A model generated the notes under the pieces. The model was not told the origin of the DNA, made no database searches, and worked only from the letters and a program-made list of their open reading frames with translations. From Planctomycetota bacterium (GTDB lineage: Bacteria; Planctomycetota; Phycisphaerae; Phycisphaerales; UBA1924): a stretch of 64,000 bases of DNA. This document shows, in pieces, positions 51,280-59,755 of this stretch (within the stretch, counting starts at the first letter, position 1; every line of letters begins with the position of its first letter). The DNA lies in assembly GCA_033763975.1 (NCBI GenBank), contig JANRJM010000004.1:40039-104038 (forward strand). Reading direction: 5' to 3'. The translations under genes were made by a program, and so were the position numbers.

Positions 51280-52869
51280 ATGCCGACACACCCCGAACCG
51301 GCCGCCGTCGCGCTCGCGAGCGAGGTGCCCGCGCCGCCCATCCTCGCCAGCATCGTCGCCACGATCGGCCCGGCGAGCGATTCGCCCGAGACCATCCGGC
51401 GGCTCATCGCCGGGGGCGTCGCGGTCTTCCGGTTCAACTTCTCGCACGGGGGGTTCGACGCGCACGAACGCCGCCTCAAGGCCGTGCGAGAGACCGCCGA
51501 GTCGATGGGCGTGCAGGTGGCGTGCCTGGGCGACCTGCAGGGCCCCAAGATCCGCGTGGGGACGATCCCCGCGGGCGTGGGCGAAACGTCGTCGTCGGGC
51601 GGGGGCAGTGTGGTCGTCGCCGTCGGGCAGGACGTGGTCTTCTCGCGGAACGTCGATCTCGCGAGCGTCCGCGCGGGCGACCTGGGCCCCGAGCCGGTGC
51701 TGCCCGTCACGTACCCCGCGCTGGTCGACGAGGTGACAATCGGCCAGAAGGTGCTCATCAACGACGGCGCCATCCGCATGCTCGCGGTCGAATCAAACCC
51801 GGCCCGGGGCGAACTGCGCTGCCGCGTGACGGTGGGGGGGCGGATCACCAGCGGCAAGGGAATCAACCTGCCTCAGAGCGTGCTCTCGGCCCCCGCGGTG
51901 ACGGAACAGGACTGGGCGTGCGTCGAGTGGGCCGTCCGCCACGGGCTGGACTTCCTCGCCCTCTCGTTCGTCCGCACGGCGGACGAAGTGCGGGCGCTCA
52001 AGGCGCACCTCGACGGCGTGTACGAGCGTCGCGAGGGGCCCTGGATCCCCGTCGTCTCCAAGATCGAGATGCCCGCGGCGGTGGCGAACCTCGACGCGAT
52101 CGTCGACGCGTCCGACGCCGTCATGGTCGCGCGCGGAGACCTGGGCGTCGAAATGGACCTCGCGCAGGTCCCGGTGGTGCAGAAGCGCATCGTGCGGACG
52201 TGCGCGCTCTACGGCAAGCCCTGCATCGTCGCGACGCAGATGCTCGAGTCCATGATCGAGAACGCCAGCCCGACGCGCGCCGAGGCCAGCGACGTCGCGA
52301 ACGCGATCCTCGACGGCGCGGACGCCGTCATGCTCTCGGCCGAGACCGCCACCGGACGGCACCCCGCGCTCGTCGTCGAGACCATGGCCCGCATCGTCGA
52401 CGCCGCCGAGACGCTCCAGCGCGAGCGCAACGACCCGCACGCGGCCCCCACGCGCCTGACGGCCAGCCACCGCGGGACCGCGGCCCTCGCGCAGGGCGCG
52501 TACTCCATCGCGCACGACCTCAGGGCCGTCGCCGTCGTCTGCTGGTCGGAGAACGGCGGGACGGCCCGGTACCTCAGCCAGAACCGCTTCCACATCCCGA
52601 TCATCGCGTGCTCGAGCGACGCCCGCGCCTGCCGGCGCATGGCGCTGCTGCGCTCGGTGACGCCGATCTGCATGACGCCCCCGGGCACGGGCACGCTCTC
52701 GGAGTGGAACGCCGCGATGGACCAGTACCTGGTCGCCAAGGGCATCGGCAAGCCGGGCGACGCGGTGGTGCTCCTCGCGGGGCGCCCGCTGGGGCAGGCG
52801 AAGAAGACGAACACGCTCACCATCCACAAGATCGGCGAGGCGACGGGCTTCACGCAGTTGCTCGCCTAG
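51280..52869 (+). CDS. pyk: Pyruvate kinase
   Basis: Last step of glycolysis, making pyruvate and ATP. The 529 aa sequence shows ASIVATIGPASDSPETI at the start, FRFNFSHG, GDLQGPKIRVG, the active-site Lys in VVSKIEMPAAV, the metal-binding MVARGDLGVEMDL, and ASDVANAILDGADAVMLSAETATG; the C-terminal domain is complete. A B-domain is present. ATG 51280 follows GAGGGAG. It is the second gene after the solute-binding protein and converges with the Lpt-like gene 9 bases downstream. Confidence 0.97.
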   Translation: MPTHPEPAAVALASEVPAPPILASIVATIGPASDSPETIRRLIAGGVAVFRFNFSHGGFDAHERRLKAVRETAESMGVQVACLGDLQGPKIRVGTIPAGVGETSSSGGGSVVVAVGQDVVFSRNVDLASVRAGDLGPEPVLPVTYPALVDEVTIGQKVLINDGAIRMLAVESNPARGELRCRVTVGGRITSGKGINLPQSVLSAPAVTEQDWACVEWAVRHGLDFLALSFVRTADEVRALKAHLDGVYERREGPWIPVVSKIEMPAAVANLDAIVDASDAVMVARGDLGVEMDLAQVPVVQKRIVRTCALYGKPCIVATQMLESMIENASPTRAEASDVANAILDGADAVMLSAETATGRHPALVVETMARIVDAAETLQRERNDPHAAPTRLTASHRGTAALAQGAYSIAHDLRAVAVVCWSENGGTARYLSQNRFHIPIIACSSDARACRRMALLRSVTPICMTPPGTGTLSEWNAAMDQYLVAKGIGKPGDAVVLLAGRPLGQAKKTNTLTIHKIGEATGFTQLLA

Positions 52870-52878
52870 CCCGCACGC

Positions 52879-55800
52879 TCAGCGCGGGGCCGACACCGGG
52901 CCCACGCCGAGCAGCTCGATCCGGTCGCCGTCGAGGTACCACTTGATCCGCTCGGCCCGCAGGGGCGACGCGGACTGCGGGTCCGTCAGCGTCACCGGCG
53001 ACTCGCGCGACCACGCGTCGACCAGCGAGGTCGGGGCGTCGTACGACAACTGCCCGCAATCGAGGCGCCGCCCGTTCGCCATCACGACCACCGCGCCCGA
53101 CGCGTCCGCGCCGAGCAGATCGCCCGCGGGCGCGTCGGCGGGTCGGGCGTCGCCGTCGGCGTGCTCGCGGAAGCGTGCGTCCAGGCGATCGCAGCGCAGG
53201 TCGGTGCGCGAGTCGCCCTCGCCCTGCTGGTGCACGAGGCGCACGTCGTCGTGCAGCGACGCGGTGCCGCGCGGGCGGTCGAGCGTCAGCCCGCCCCGCC
53301 ACGTGAACAGCGCCGTTCCGCGCTGGCCGACGCCGATGCCCCCCGGCGCGCCGGGGCGCGTCGTCGCCTCGGCGGCGGACCGGTCGAGCGCCAGCAGCTT
53401 GCCCGCGCCGGGCACGTCGAGCGTGCCGCGCGTCTGGTCCGCGACGATCTCCGCGCCCTCCAGGTACAGCAGGCGTTCGAGCGTGCGGGGCTCGGCGCCC
53501 GGCGCGTAGCGGCGCGCCTCGACCTTGCACATGCCCGAGTCGCTGGTGAGCGTGACCGACCGGACCGTGCGGCGCGAGCCCTCGTCCGTCGGCGTCGTGT
53601 CGATCAGCAGCACCGCCCGATCCGCGCTGAGCGTGTCCGTGCTGTCGCGCCCGCGGGTCAGCGTGCCGCGGACCTCGCCGTGCACCTCGGCCCGGGCGAG
53701 TGTCTCGTCGTAGAGCAGGCGCTGCGTCCAGCGGACCTCGGCCCGGGCCGTCACGGGCCCGGTCTCCGATGCTTCCGCGTGCGTGAGCGACCCCGGGCCC
53801 GACGCCAGCAGCGTGCGCGCCGCGCCGTCGAGCGTGAACTGCTCGCTGTGGATCGACGAGTCGCCGCGCGAGATCGTCGCGTCGCCGGTGAGTGTCGCCA
53901 GGCGGCGCGACGGGTCGGCGTCGAGTTGCCGGGCCGTCGCGCGCGTGTCGTCCTCGCCCTCGAAGCGCACGCCCCCGGTGCCCAGGACGCGCCGCGCGAC
54001 GGGATCGCCGTGCTCGTCGGCCTCGAACTCCGCCTCGATACGCCCCGCGCCCAGGCGCGTGTTCTTCTGCACGCCCTCGGCCCGCCCGTCCACCACCACG
54101 CGCTGCAGGCGCGTCGCGCCCTCGGGCGACCACGCGAAGATCGCGTCGATCGTGTCGCCCCGCACCCCGCCCCCCTCCGCGTCGCGGCCCGTCGCGTCGC
54201 CCACGGCGTGCAGGCGCCGCAGCGCGGGCGAGCCCTCGGCGTCGGGGGCGAACTCCGCCGTCATCGACTTCGCGCTCAGCGCCCCGCCCTCCGACGACGC
54301 CCGCGCATCGCCCGTCAGGATGGCGCGCGTCAGGTCGCGTGTCATCGTGCCGTCACGCACCGCGAACTCGAACACAGCCTCCGTCGTCCACGACACCACC
54401 CGCGCTTCGCCCGCCTCGCCCGCGGGCTGCCCCACGCCCGGTGCGCCAGCGAGCCCGGCCGCCGGCGCGTCGCCCGTGGCCCGCAGCACGCCCGCGCCCG
54501 GCACGACCACCCGCCCCGTCGCCAGCGAGACATCGAAGCGCGACGCGCTCGCCTCGCCCCGCCCGGGCGCCGCGAGCGTCGCGCCCGAACTGCCGGCCCC
54601 CCACAACGACAGCTCGCGCCGAGTCGCGCCGTACTCGAGCGTCCGCCCGCTCGCGGTCACGTCCGCCTCGGTGTCACGCGCCACGACGCCGCCGGCGACC
54701 TCCGCCGCGCACCGCACGTACACGTGCTGGCGCTGCATCGCGCCGGGCGGATCGGTCGTCGGCCGGATCTCCAGTGCCCCGGACCACGTGATCGTCACAG
54801 GCTCGTCCGGCGGCGCCTCGTCGTCCTGTCGCGCGATCGCACCGGGAGTCTGAGAGCCTTCGACAACTGGCGCCGGCGGCGGAGCAGCCGTCGGCGCGGG
54901 GGCGGTGCCGCTGGGCCGCGCCGGCTCGACGTTCGCGCCCGCGCGGGCGGGCCCCAGCGCGTCGGGCGGAAGTGCGTTGTCGACGAGCCGCACGAACAAC
55001 TCCGCGGCGGGCGCGGCCAGCGACTGCGACCCTCGCGAGATACGGACATCCCCGGACGCGAGCGTGTGGTAGATCGTCTCGACGTTCGCGCCGCCCGTGC
55101 CGCCCTGTGCAACGACGCTCTGGGCCGGCCCGACCGGCGCGCGCGACGGGCCCCCGCCGGCGACGGGCGCCGAACCCGCCGGCACCAGCGCATCGCCAGC
55201 CGACACGGCCGGCGCGGCGCTTCCCGACGCGCCTGTCGGCGTGCCGACGCCCGCCACTGACGCCGCCTCCGGCCGAAAGACCAGCGCGCGCGTCGAGCCC
55301 ACGCGCAACCGCTCCAGCCTTCCCGCGGCTTCGTTCACGACCAGCACGAGGTCCGACCCGTCGAAATCCGCCCGCGCCGAGCGGAACGAGAACTCCCCGG
55401 GGATCGTCAGTTCGCCCCGCTCCGCGTCCACGAGCAGGCGCTCCGTCGCGAGCGACACCAGCGGGACGCCAGTCGCGGGGTCCGGCCGCGCAGACCCGGG
55501 AACTTCGTCGTACAGCCGCACGCGCACGCTGCCGGTGAGCACCACGTCGTCCGGACGTCCGTCCGAGCCTTCGGGCGGCACGGTGGCTTCCCCCGCCTCG
55601 CCCTCGACCAGCAGCGACCGTCCGTCCTCCAGATACACCCACGCGCTCGGACGCTCCATCCGCACGCGGCGCTGCGCCAGCGGCTCGGACCGGTCCGCGC
55701 GGATCTCGGCCTGGATCCGCGTCGGGTCGCCCGGGTCCACCACCTGCAAGAACATCTTGCCCGCGCCGCCCACGCCCTGGATCGCCCCGCCGCCCGTGCC

Positions 55801-56007
55801 CAACTCGCGGACATCCGGCGGCGGCGCCACTACCGGCGCGGGGGCATCGGCATCACCGGCCGACGGCGACCGCGCGACCATCCACGCCAGCCCGCCGATG
55901 ACCACAAGGCCGACGCCCGCCGCGACGCCCAGCCCGGTGCTGCGCGCCGACCCGCGGCGCGCAGCACGGCGCTCGCCCCGCCCCGAGGCTCGGATGTGCG
56001 GCGTCAC
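52879..56007 (-). CDS. Giant LptC/LptA (OstA)-like periplasmic protein
   Basis: The 1042 aa product has a short basic N-terminus and one transmembrane anchor (GLGVAAGVGLVVIGGLAWMVA). A very long beta-rich body follows, with recurring units of the style DDVVLTGSVRVRL, RQLDADPSRRLATLTGDATI, AEVHGEVRGTLTRG and SLHDDVRLVHQQGEG. These strand pairs match the OstA/LptA jelly-roll that carries LPS across the periplasm, and the anchored beginning matches LptC. It looks like LptC joined to several LptA units in one chain. GTG 56007 overlaps the kdsD stop by 4 nt, recalling the kdsD-kdsC-lptC-lptA order of proteobacteria. The assignment is by fold pattern and context. Confidence 0.68.
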   Translation of the reverse strand: MTPHIRASGRGERRAARRGSARSTGLGVAAGVGLVVIGGLAWMVARSPSAGDADAPAPVVAPPPDVRELGTGGGAIQGVGGAGKMFLQVVDPGDPTRIQAEIRADRSEPLAQRRVRMERPSAWVYLEDGRSLLVEGEAGEATVPPEGSDGRPDDVVLTGSVRVRLYDEVPGSARPDPATGVPLVSLATERLLVDAERGELTIPGEFSFRSARADFDGSDLVLVVNEAAGRLERLRVGSTRALVFRPEAASVAGVGTPTGASGSAAPAVSAGDALVPAGSAPVAGGGPSRAPVGPAQSVVAQGGTGGANVETIYHTLASGDVRISRGSQSLAAPAAELFVRLVDNALPPDALGPARAGANVEPARPSGTAPAPTAAPPPAPVVEGSQTPGAIARQDDEAPPDEPVTITWSGALEIRPTTDPPGAMQRQHVYVRCAAEVAGGVVARDTEADVTASGRTLEYGATRRELSLWGAGSSGATLAAPGRGEASASRFDVSLATGRVVVPGAGVLRATGDAPAAGLAGAPGVGQPAGEAGEARVVSWTTEAVFEFAVRDGTMTRDLTRAILTGDARASSEGGALSAKSMTAEFAPDAEGSPALRRLHAVGDATGRDAEGGGVRGDTIDAIFAWSPEGATRLQRVVVDGRAEGVQKNTRLGAGRIEAEFEADEHGDPVARRVLGTGGVRFEGEDDTRATARQLDADPSRRLATLTGDATISRGDSSIHSEQFTLDGAARTLLASGPGSLTHAEASETGPVTARAEVRWTQRLLYDETLARAEVHGEVRGTLTRGRDSTDTLSADRAVLLIDTTPTDEGSRRTVRSVTLTSDSGMCKVEARRYAPGAEPRTLERLLYLEGAEIVADQTRGTLDVPGAGKLLALDRSAAEATTRPGAPGGIGVGQRGTALFTWRGGLTLDRPRGTASLHDDVRLVHQQGEGDSRTDLRCDRLDARFREHADGDARPADAPAGDLLGADASGAVVVMANGRRLDCGQLSYDAPTSLVDAWSRESPVTLTDPQSASPLRAERIKWYLDGDRIELLGVGPVSAPR

Positions 56008-57071
56008 GCGCGGCCCCCGGGCTCGTCCGCCACCAGGCGCAGCGCGATCAGGTCCTGCACGTCGAGCAGACCCACCGGACGCCCGTCGCCGTCAACCACC
56101 GGCGTCTCGTCCTGGCGGAACTCGCGGAACATGCGGACGGCGTCGCGCACGAGCGCCACGCTCGACAGCGTGCGGGGCGACGCGGTCATCACCTCGCCCA
56201 CGGGGCGCGAGAGTTCGTCCGGCCCGCGCAGCACCAGCCGGCGCAGGTCGCCGTCGGTGAAGATCCCCGCGAGGCGCCCGTCGTCGTCGACGATGAGCAT
56301 CGCGCCCGGGCGCCGCCCGCCCTGCGCCGCCCGCACGAGCGCATCGCGCACCGACAGGCCTCGAGCGAGCAGCGGCAGGTTCTTCCCGGCCACGAAGCGC
56401 ATGACGTCCGTCACGGGGCGCATCAGTTCGCCCAGCGCACCGCCCGGGTGCCGCCGGGCGAAGTCGGCGTCGGTGAAGTTGCGACGCTTCGCCGCGGCCA
56501 GCGCGAGGGCATCGCCCAGCGCCATCGTCGCGGTGGTGGAGCTCGTGGGCGCGATGAACTCCGGCGCACCCGCCTCGCCCGAGGTGTGCAAGCGCAGCGC
56601 GACCGTCGCCAGGCGCTCCAGCGTGCTCGGCGCGCCAGGCTCGCCGACGCACGTGATGGAGATGATCGGCAGCCCGTCCTGACGCAGGATGCCCGCGAGC
56701 GCCACCACTTCCTCCGTCTCGCCCGAGCAGGAAATGCAGATCACGGTGTCGGTGGGGCGGAAGCGCCCCAGGTCGCCGTGGGCGGCCTCGGAGGGGTGCA
56801 CCGCGTGCGAGGGGATGCCCAGCGAGGCGAGCGTCGCCGAGATCTTCGCGCCCACCAGCCCGCTCTTGCCCAGCCCCGAGATCAGCACGGTCCCGCCGCG
56901 CTCCGCGCACGTCACGATCAGGCCGACCGCCCTGGCGAAGTCCTCGCCCAGGCCGCCCGCCGTCGCCTGCAGCGCCCGGGCCTCGTGCTCCAGCACGCGC
57001 CGGGCGAACTCGATCTCCCCCGAGGCCGTCACCGGGCGGGCGTGGGCCGCCGGTTCTCCCGTCATCGTCAT
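56004..57071 (-). CDS. kdsD: Arabinose-5-phosphate isomerase KdsD
   Basis: Converts ribulose-5-phosphate to arabinose-5-phosphate for Kdo synthesis. The 355 aa protein has a SIS domain (LISGLGKSGLVGAKISATLASLG; ICISCSGETEEVVALAGIL; catalytic His in HAVHPSEAAHGDLG) and two CBS domains (MRPVTDVMRFVAGKNLPLL; VGEVMTASPRTLSSVALVRDAV). The linking segment FARRHPGGALGELM is typical. ATG 57071 is supported by a -10 box 5 nt upstream. The Lpt-like gene overlaps its stop, forming an LPS transport and synthesis unit. Confidence 0.93.
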   Translation of the reverse strand: MTMTGEPAAHARPVTASGEIEFARRVLEHEARALQATAGGLGEDFARAVGLIVTCAERGGTVLISGLGKSGLVGAKISATLASLGIPSHAVHPSEAAHGDLGRFRPTDTVICISCSGETEEVVALAGILRQDGLPIISITCVGEPGAPSTLERLATVALRLHTSGEAGAPEFIAPTSSTTATMALGDALALAAAKRRNFTDADFARRHPGGALGELMRPVTDVMRFVAGKNLPLLARGLSVRDALVRAAQGGRRPGAMLIVDDDGRLAGIFTDGDLRRLVLRGPDELSRPVGEVMTASPRTLSSVALVRDAVRMFREFRQDETPVVDGDGRPVGLLDVQDLIALRLVADEPGGRA

Positions 57072-57076
57072 GGACA

Positions 57077-57082
57077 AGCGTA
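57077..57082 (-). promoter_or_regulatory. -10 box TACGCT of kdsD, leaderless arrangement
   Basis: On the minus strand TACGCT ends 5 nt before the kdsD ATG. It overlaps by two bases a possible plus-strand -10 for scpA. Confidence 0.45.
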
Positions 57083-57086
57083 AACT
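57081..57086 (+). promoter_or_regulatory. Possible -10 box TAAACT for scpA
   Basis: TAAACT lies 45 bases before the scpA ATG, giving a short leader with a GAGGGCGAG site. It overlaps the divergent kdsD -10 box. Confidence 0.35.
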
Positions 57087-57131
57087 GCCCGGAGCGGGCG
57101 GGCGCGGCACGGGGGTCGCACGAGGGCGAGC

Positions 57132-57995
57132 ATGCAGATCGACGAGTACAAAGTCCGGCTCGACGCGTTCGAAGGCCCGCTGGACCTGCTGCTGTTCCTC
57201 ATCAAGCGCGACGAGGTCGACATCCACGACATCCCGATCGCGCGCGTCGCGGAGCAGTACCTGTCGTTCCTCACCGCCCTGCGCGAGACCTCGCCCGCGC
57301 GCCTCGACATCGACGTCGCCGGCGAGTTCCTCGTCATGGCCGCCACGCTCATGGAGATCAAGAGCCGCGTGCTCGCGAAGGACCGCCCCGGGCAGGCGCC
57401 CGCCGGCCCGGGCGACGCGCCCCCGCCCAGCCAGGATGACCCGCGCGCCGACCTCGTGCGACAACTCATCGAGTACAAGCGATTCCGCGACGCGGGCGAC
57501 GCGCTCGAACGCCGGGGCGAAGAGTGGCGTCGACGCGCCGGGATCACCGGCGTCGACGTGCCCGACGAGAGCCTGCGCGCCGCCCTGGCGCAGGCCGAGG
57601 ACCTCGACCTCGACGACCTGAGCATCATGGACCTGGCCGACGCGTTCGCGCGCATCGCCGAGTCCGTGAACTTCGAACGCCTGGGCGACCACGAGGTCAC
57701 GTACGACGACACCCCCATCGAGGTGCACGCCGAGGAGATCCTGGCGCGCGTCACGGCGCCCGACGCCGGCGACGCCCCCGCGGGCCGCCCGGGCGTCGCG
57801 CTCGCGTCGCTCTTCGAAGGGCGCACGCGGGGCGAGATGATCGGGCTCTTCCTGGCGCTGCTGGAACTCGTGCGCACGCGCCGCGCGGGCGTGCGCCAGG
57901 ACGAGCACAGCGGCATCGTCGTGTTCCGGCGCGAGCCCGAGCCGCCCGCCGACGCGTCGTCCGCCGTGGGTGCCGACGCGCCCGCCGGGGCCTGA
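57132..57995 (+). CDS. scpA: Segregation and condensation protein A
   Basis: Kleisin subunit of the SMC-ScpAB condensin that compacts and segregates the chromosome. The 287 aa sequence has the N-terminal kleisin motif FEGPLDLLLFLIKRDEVDIHDI, then EFLVMAATLMEIKSRVL, an acidic middle (LDLDDLSIMDLADAF) and the C-terminal winged-helix part (RGEMIGLFLALLELVRT). scpB and smc are not in the window. The C-terminal ~20 residues are Ala/Pro-rich. Confidence 0.93.
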   Translation: MQIDEYKVRLDAFEGPLDLLLFLIKRDEVDIHDIPIARVAEQYLSFLTALRETSPARLDIDVAGEFLVMAATLMEIKSRVLAKDRPGQAPAGPGDAPPPSQDDPRADLVRQLIEYKRFRDAGDALERRGEEWRRRAGITGVDVPDESLRAALAQAEDLDLDDLSIMDLADAFARIAESVNFERLGDHEVTYDDTPIEVHAEEILARVTAPDAGDAPAGRPGVALASLFEGRTRGEMIGLFLALLELVRTRRAGVRQDEHSGIVVFRREPEPPADASSAVGADAPAGA

Positions 57996-58014
57996 GGTGC
58001 CGGGCCGCACCGGC

Positions 58015-59736
58015 CTAGCGCCCGCCGAGATCGCCCGGGAACATCGGTCCGCGTGAGGCGGCCGTCGCCGACGGATCGCCCATGCCGTGGGCGTCGGCGG
58101 GGATGAGAATCCGGAACGTGGCGCCGCGCCCCTCGGTGCTCTCCAGCACGATGCGCCCGCCGTGGTCCTCGGCCACGCGCTTCGCCACGGCCAGGCCCAG
58201 GCCGGTGCCCTTGATGCCCTTGGTCGTGTTGAACGGCTCGAAGATCCAGCGCTGCTTGCTCGCCGGGATGCCCGGCCCGTTGTCGATCACCGCGATCTCG
58301 GCCTCCGCCGCTCGCCCGCCCCCGCCCGGGTGGTACAGCCCCTTCACCGTCACCGCCCCGTCGCCGGGCGGGCACGCCTCGATCGCGTTCGTCAGCAGGT
58401 TCATCAGCGCCTGGTGCATCAGCGCGGCGTCCATCGGCACCGGGGGCATCTCGGGATCGACGTCCGAGATGATCGCCACCTGCCGGGCGGCCGCCTGCCC
58501 TTCGAGCAACTGCACGCAGTCGTCCACGAGCGTGCCCAGCGGCGCGAGGTCGACCTCGACGCGTCGCTGGCGCGAGAACGCGAGCATGTTCATGGTGAGG
58601 CTGATGATGCGCGAGAGATTCCGGTGCAGAATGGGCCACCCGCCCGCCGCGATCTTGAGGTCTTCCTTGCGCAGCCCCATCTCGACCAGGTCGGCCCCGC
58701 CCCGCAGCCCCTGCAGAATGTTCTTGATGGAGTGCGAGAGGGAGGCGACGGTCTCGCCGATCGCCGCCAGGCGCTCGCTCTGGAGCTTCTGCTGGTGCGC
58801 CTCGGTGTTCGCGAGCGCGAGCCCCACGTGCTGCCCGATCGCGTTCAGCAGCGCCAACTGCTCGGGCGTGAACGTGTAGTTCGCCATCGTCGAGTCGATG
58901 TAGATCGCCCCGAACGTCCGCTCGCCAAACCGGATGGGCGAGCAGATCGCCGAGCGGATGTGCAGTCGCTGCACGCTGTCCCCGCTCTGGAAGCGCGGGT
59001 CGTTCATCGCGTTGCTCGACAGCACGCCCTCGCCCTTCGTCAGCGTGTGGAACAGGATCGTGCGGCTCACGAGGATCTTCGCGTCCTCCGGATCCAGCGG
59101 CGCCTCGCGGTACTTCACCGCCGCGGGTGTCGGCGGCGCGTCGGGCGTCTCGCCCGCCAGCATGATGCACCCGCGCTGCGGCTTGAACTCCGCGAACACC
59201 AGGTCCAGCACCACGCGGCACAGCTCCTGCCGGTCCATCGGACGCGTGATCAGCGTCGTCAGGCGGTAGATCACCCGCAGGTGGTCCACCGCCGCCGCAC
59301 GCGGCTCGGGCTCGGCCAGGATCACCGAGTCGTCGTTGCCCCCCGGCAGCAGCAGCCCCGGCGGGGTCGTGCTCGGAAGCGTCCGATCGATCGACGCGTC
59401 CATCCGCGACGGCCCGACCACGCGCACCACGTCCGGGTCCGTGCTGTCCGTCACGCCGTACACGAACAGCGTCTGCCCCACGCGGATCTGGTCCCCCACG
59501 CGCAGGCGCGTCCGGTCCGCGATCCGCACGCCGTTCACGTGCGTCCCGTTCTGCGATTGAAGGTCGCGGATGTACCACCCGCCGTCGTCGGGCGTCAGTT
59601 CCGCATGCCGACGCGACACCGCGTCGTCCGAGATCGGCAACGCCTCGCTCGACCGCCCGATCAACTGGGGCTCGTGCGCCGGCAGTTCGTACTTCCGCCC
59701 CTTGTCGGGCCCTTGCAGCACGGTGAGGATCAGCAC
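58015..59736 (-). CDS. FHA-GAF sensor histidine kinase
   Basis: The 573 aa cytosolic kinase has an N-terminal FHA domain (LIGRSSEALPISDDAVSRRH; LQSQNGTHVNGVRI), a phosphothreonine-binding module. A GAF domain (about residues 150-310; FGERTFGAIYIDSTMANY), a DHp domain with phospho-acceptor His in ASLSHSIKNILQG (about 331), and an HATPase_c domain (NLLTNAIEA; IAVIDNGPGIPASKQRWIFEPF; GTGLGLAVAKRV) follow. No membrane segment is seen. GTG 59736 has a -10 box 5 nt upstream. It is followed on the other strand by scpA and preceded by a second histidine kinase; no response regulator is adjacent. Confidence 0.93.
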   Translation of the reverse strand: MLILTVLQGPDKGRKYELPAHEPQLIGRSSEALPISDDAVSRRHAELTPDDGGWYIRDLQSQNGTHVNGVRIADRTRLRVGDQIRVGQTLFVYGVTDSTDPDVVRVVGPSRMDASIDRTLPSTTPPGLLLPGGNDDSVILAEPEPRAAAVDHLRVIYRLTTLITRPMDRQELCRVVLDLVFAEFKPQRGCIMLAGETPDAPPTPAAVKYREAPLDPEDAKILVSRTILFHTLTKGEGVLSSNAMNDPRFQSGDSVQRLHIRSAICSPIRFGERTFGAIYIDSTMANYTFTPEQLALLNAIGQHVGLALANTEAHQQKLQSERLAAIGETVASLSHSIKNILQGLRGGADLVEMGLRKEDLKIAAGGWPILHRNLSRIISLTMNMLAFSRQRRVEVDLAPLGTLVDDCVQLLEGQAAARQVAIISDVDPEMPPVPMDAALMHQALMNLLTNAIEACPPGDGAVTVKGLYHPGGGGRAAEAEIAVIDNGPGIPASKQRWIFEPFNTTKGIKGTGLGLAVAKRVAEDHGGRIVLESTEGRGATFRILIPADAHGMGDPSATAASRGPMFPGDLGGR

Positions 59737-59741
59737 GCCGG

Positions 59742-59747
59742 ACGATA
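59742..59747 (-). promoter_or_regulatory. -10 box TATCGT of the FHA-GAF kinase gene, leaderless arrangement
   Basis: On the minus strand TATCGT ends 5 nt before the GTG start. It lies within the end of the upstream kinase gene region. Confidence 0.45.
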
Positions 59748-59755
59748 CGGGGCGC

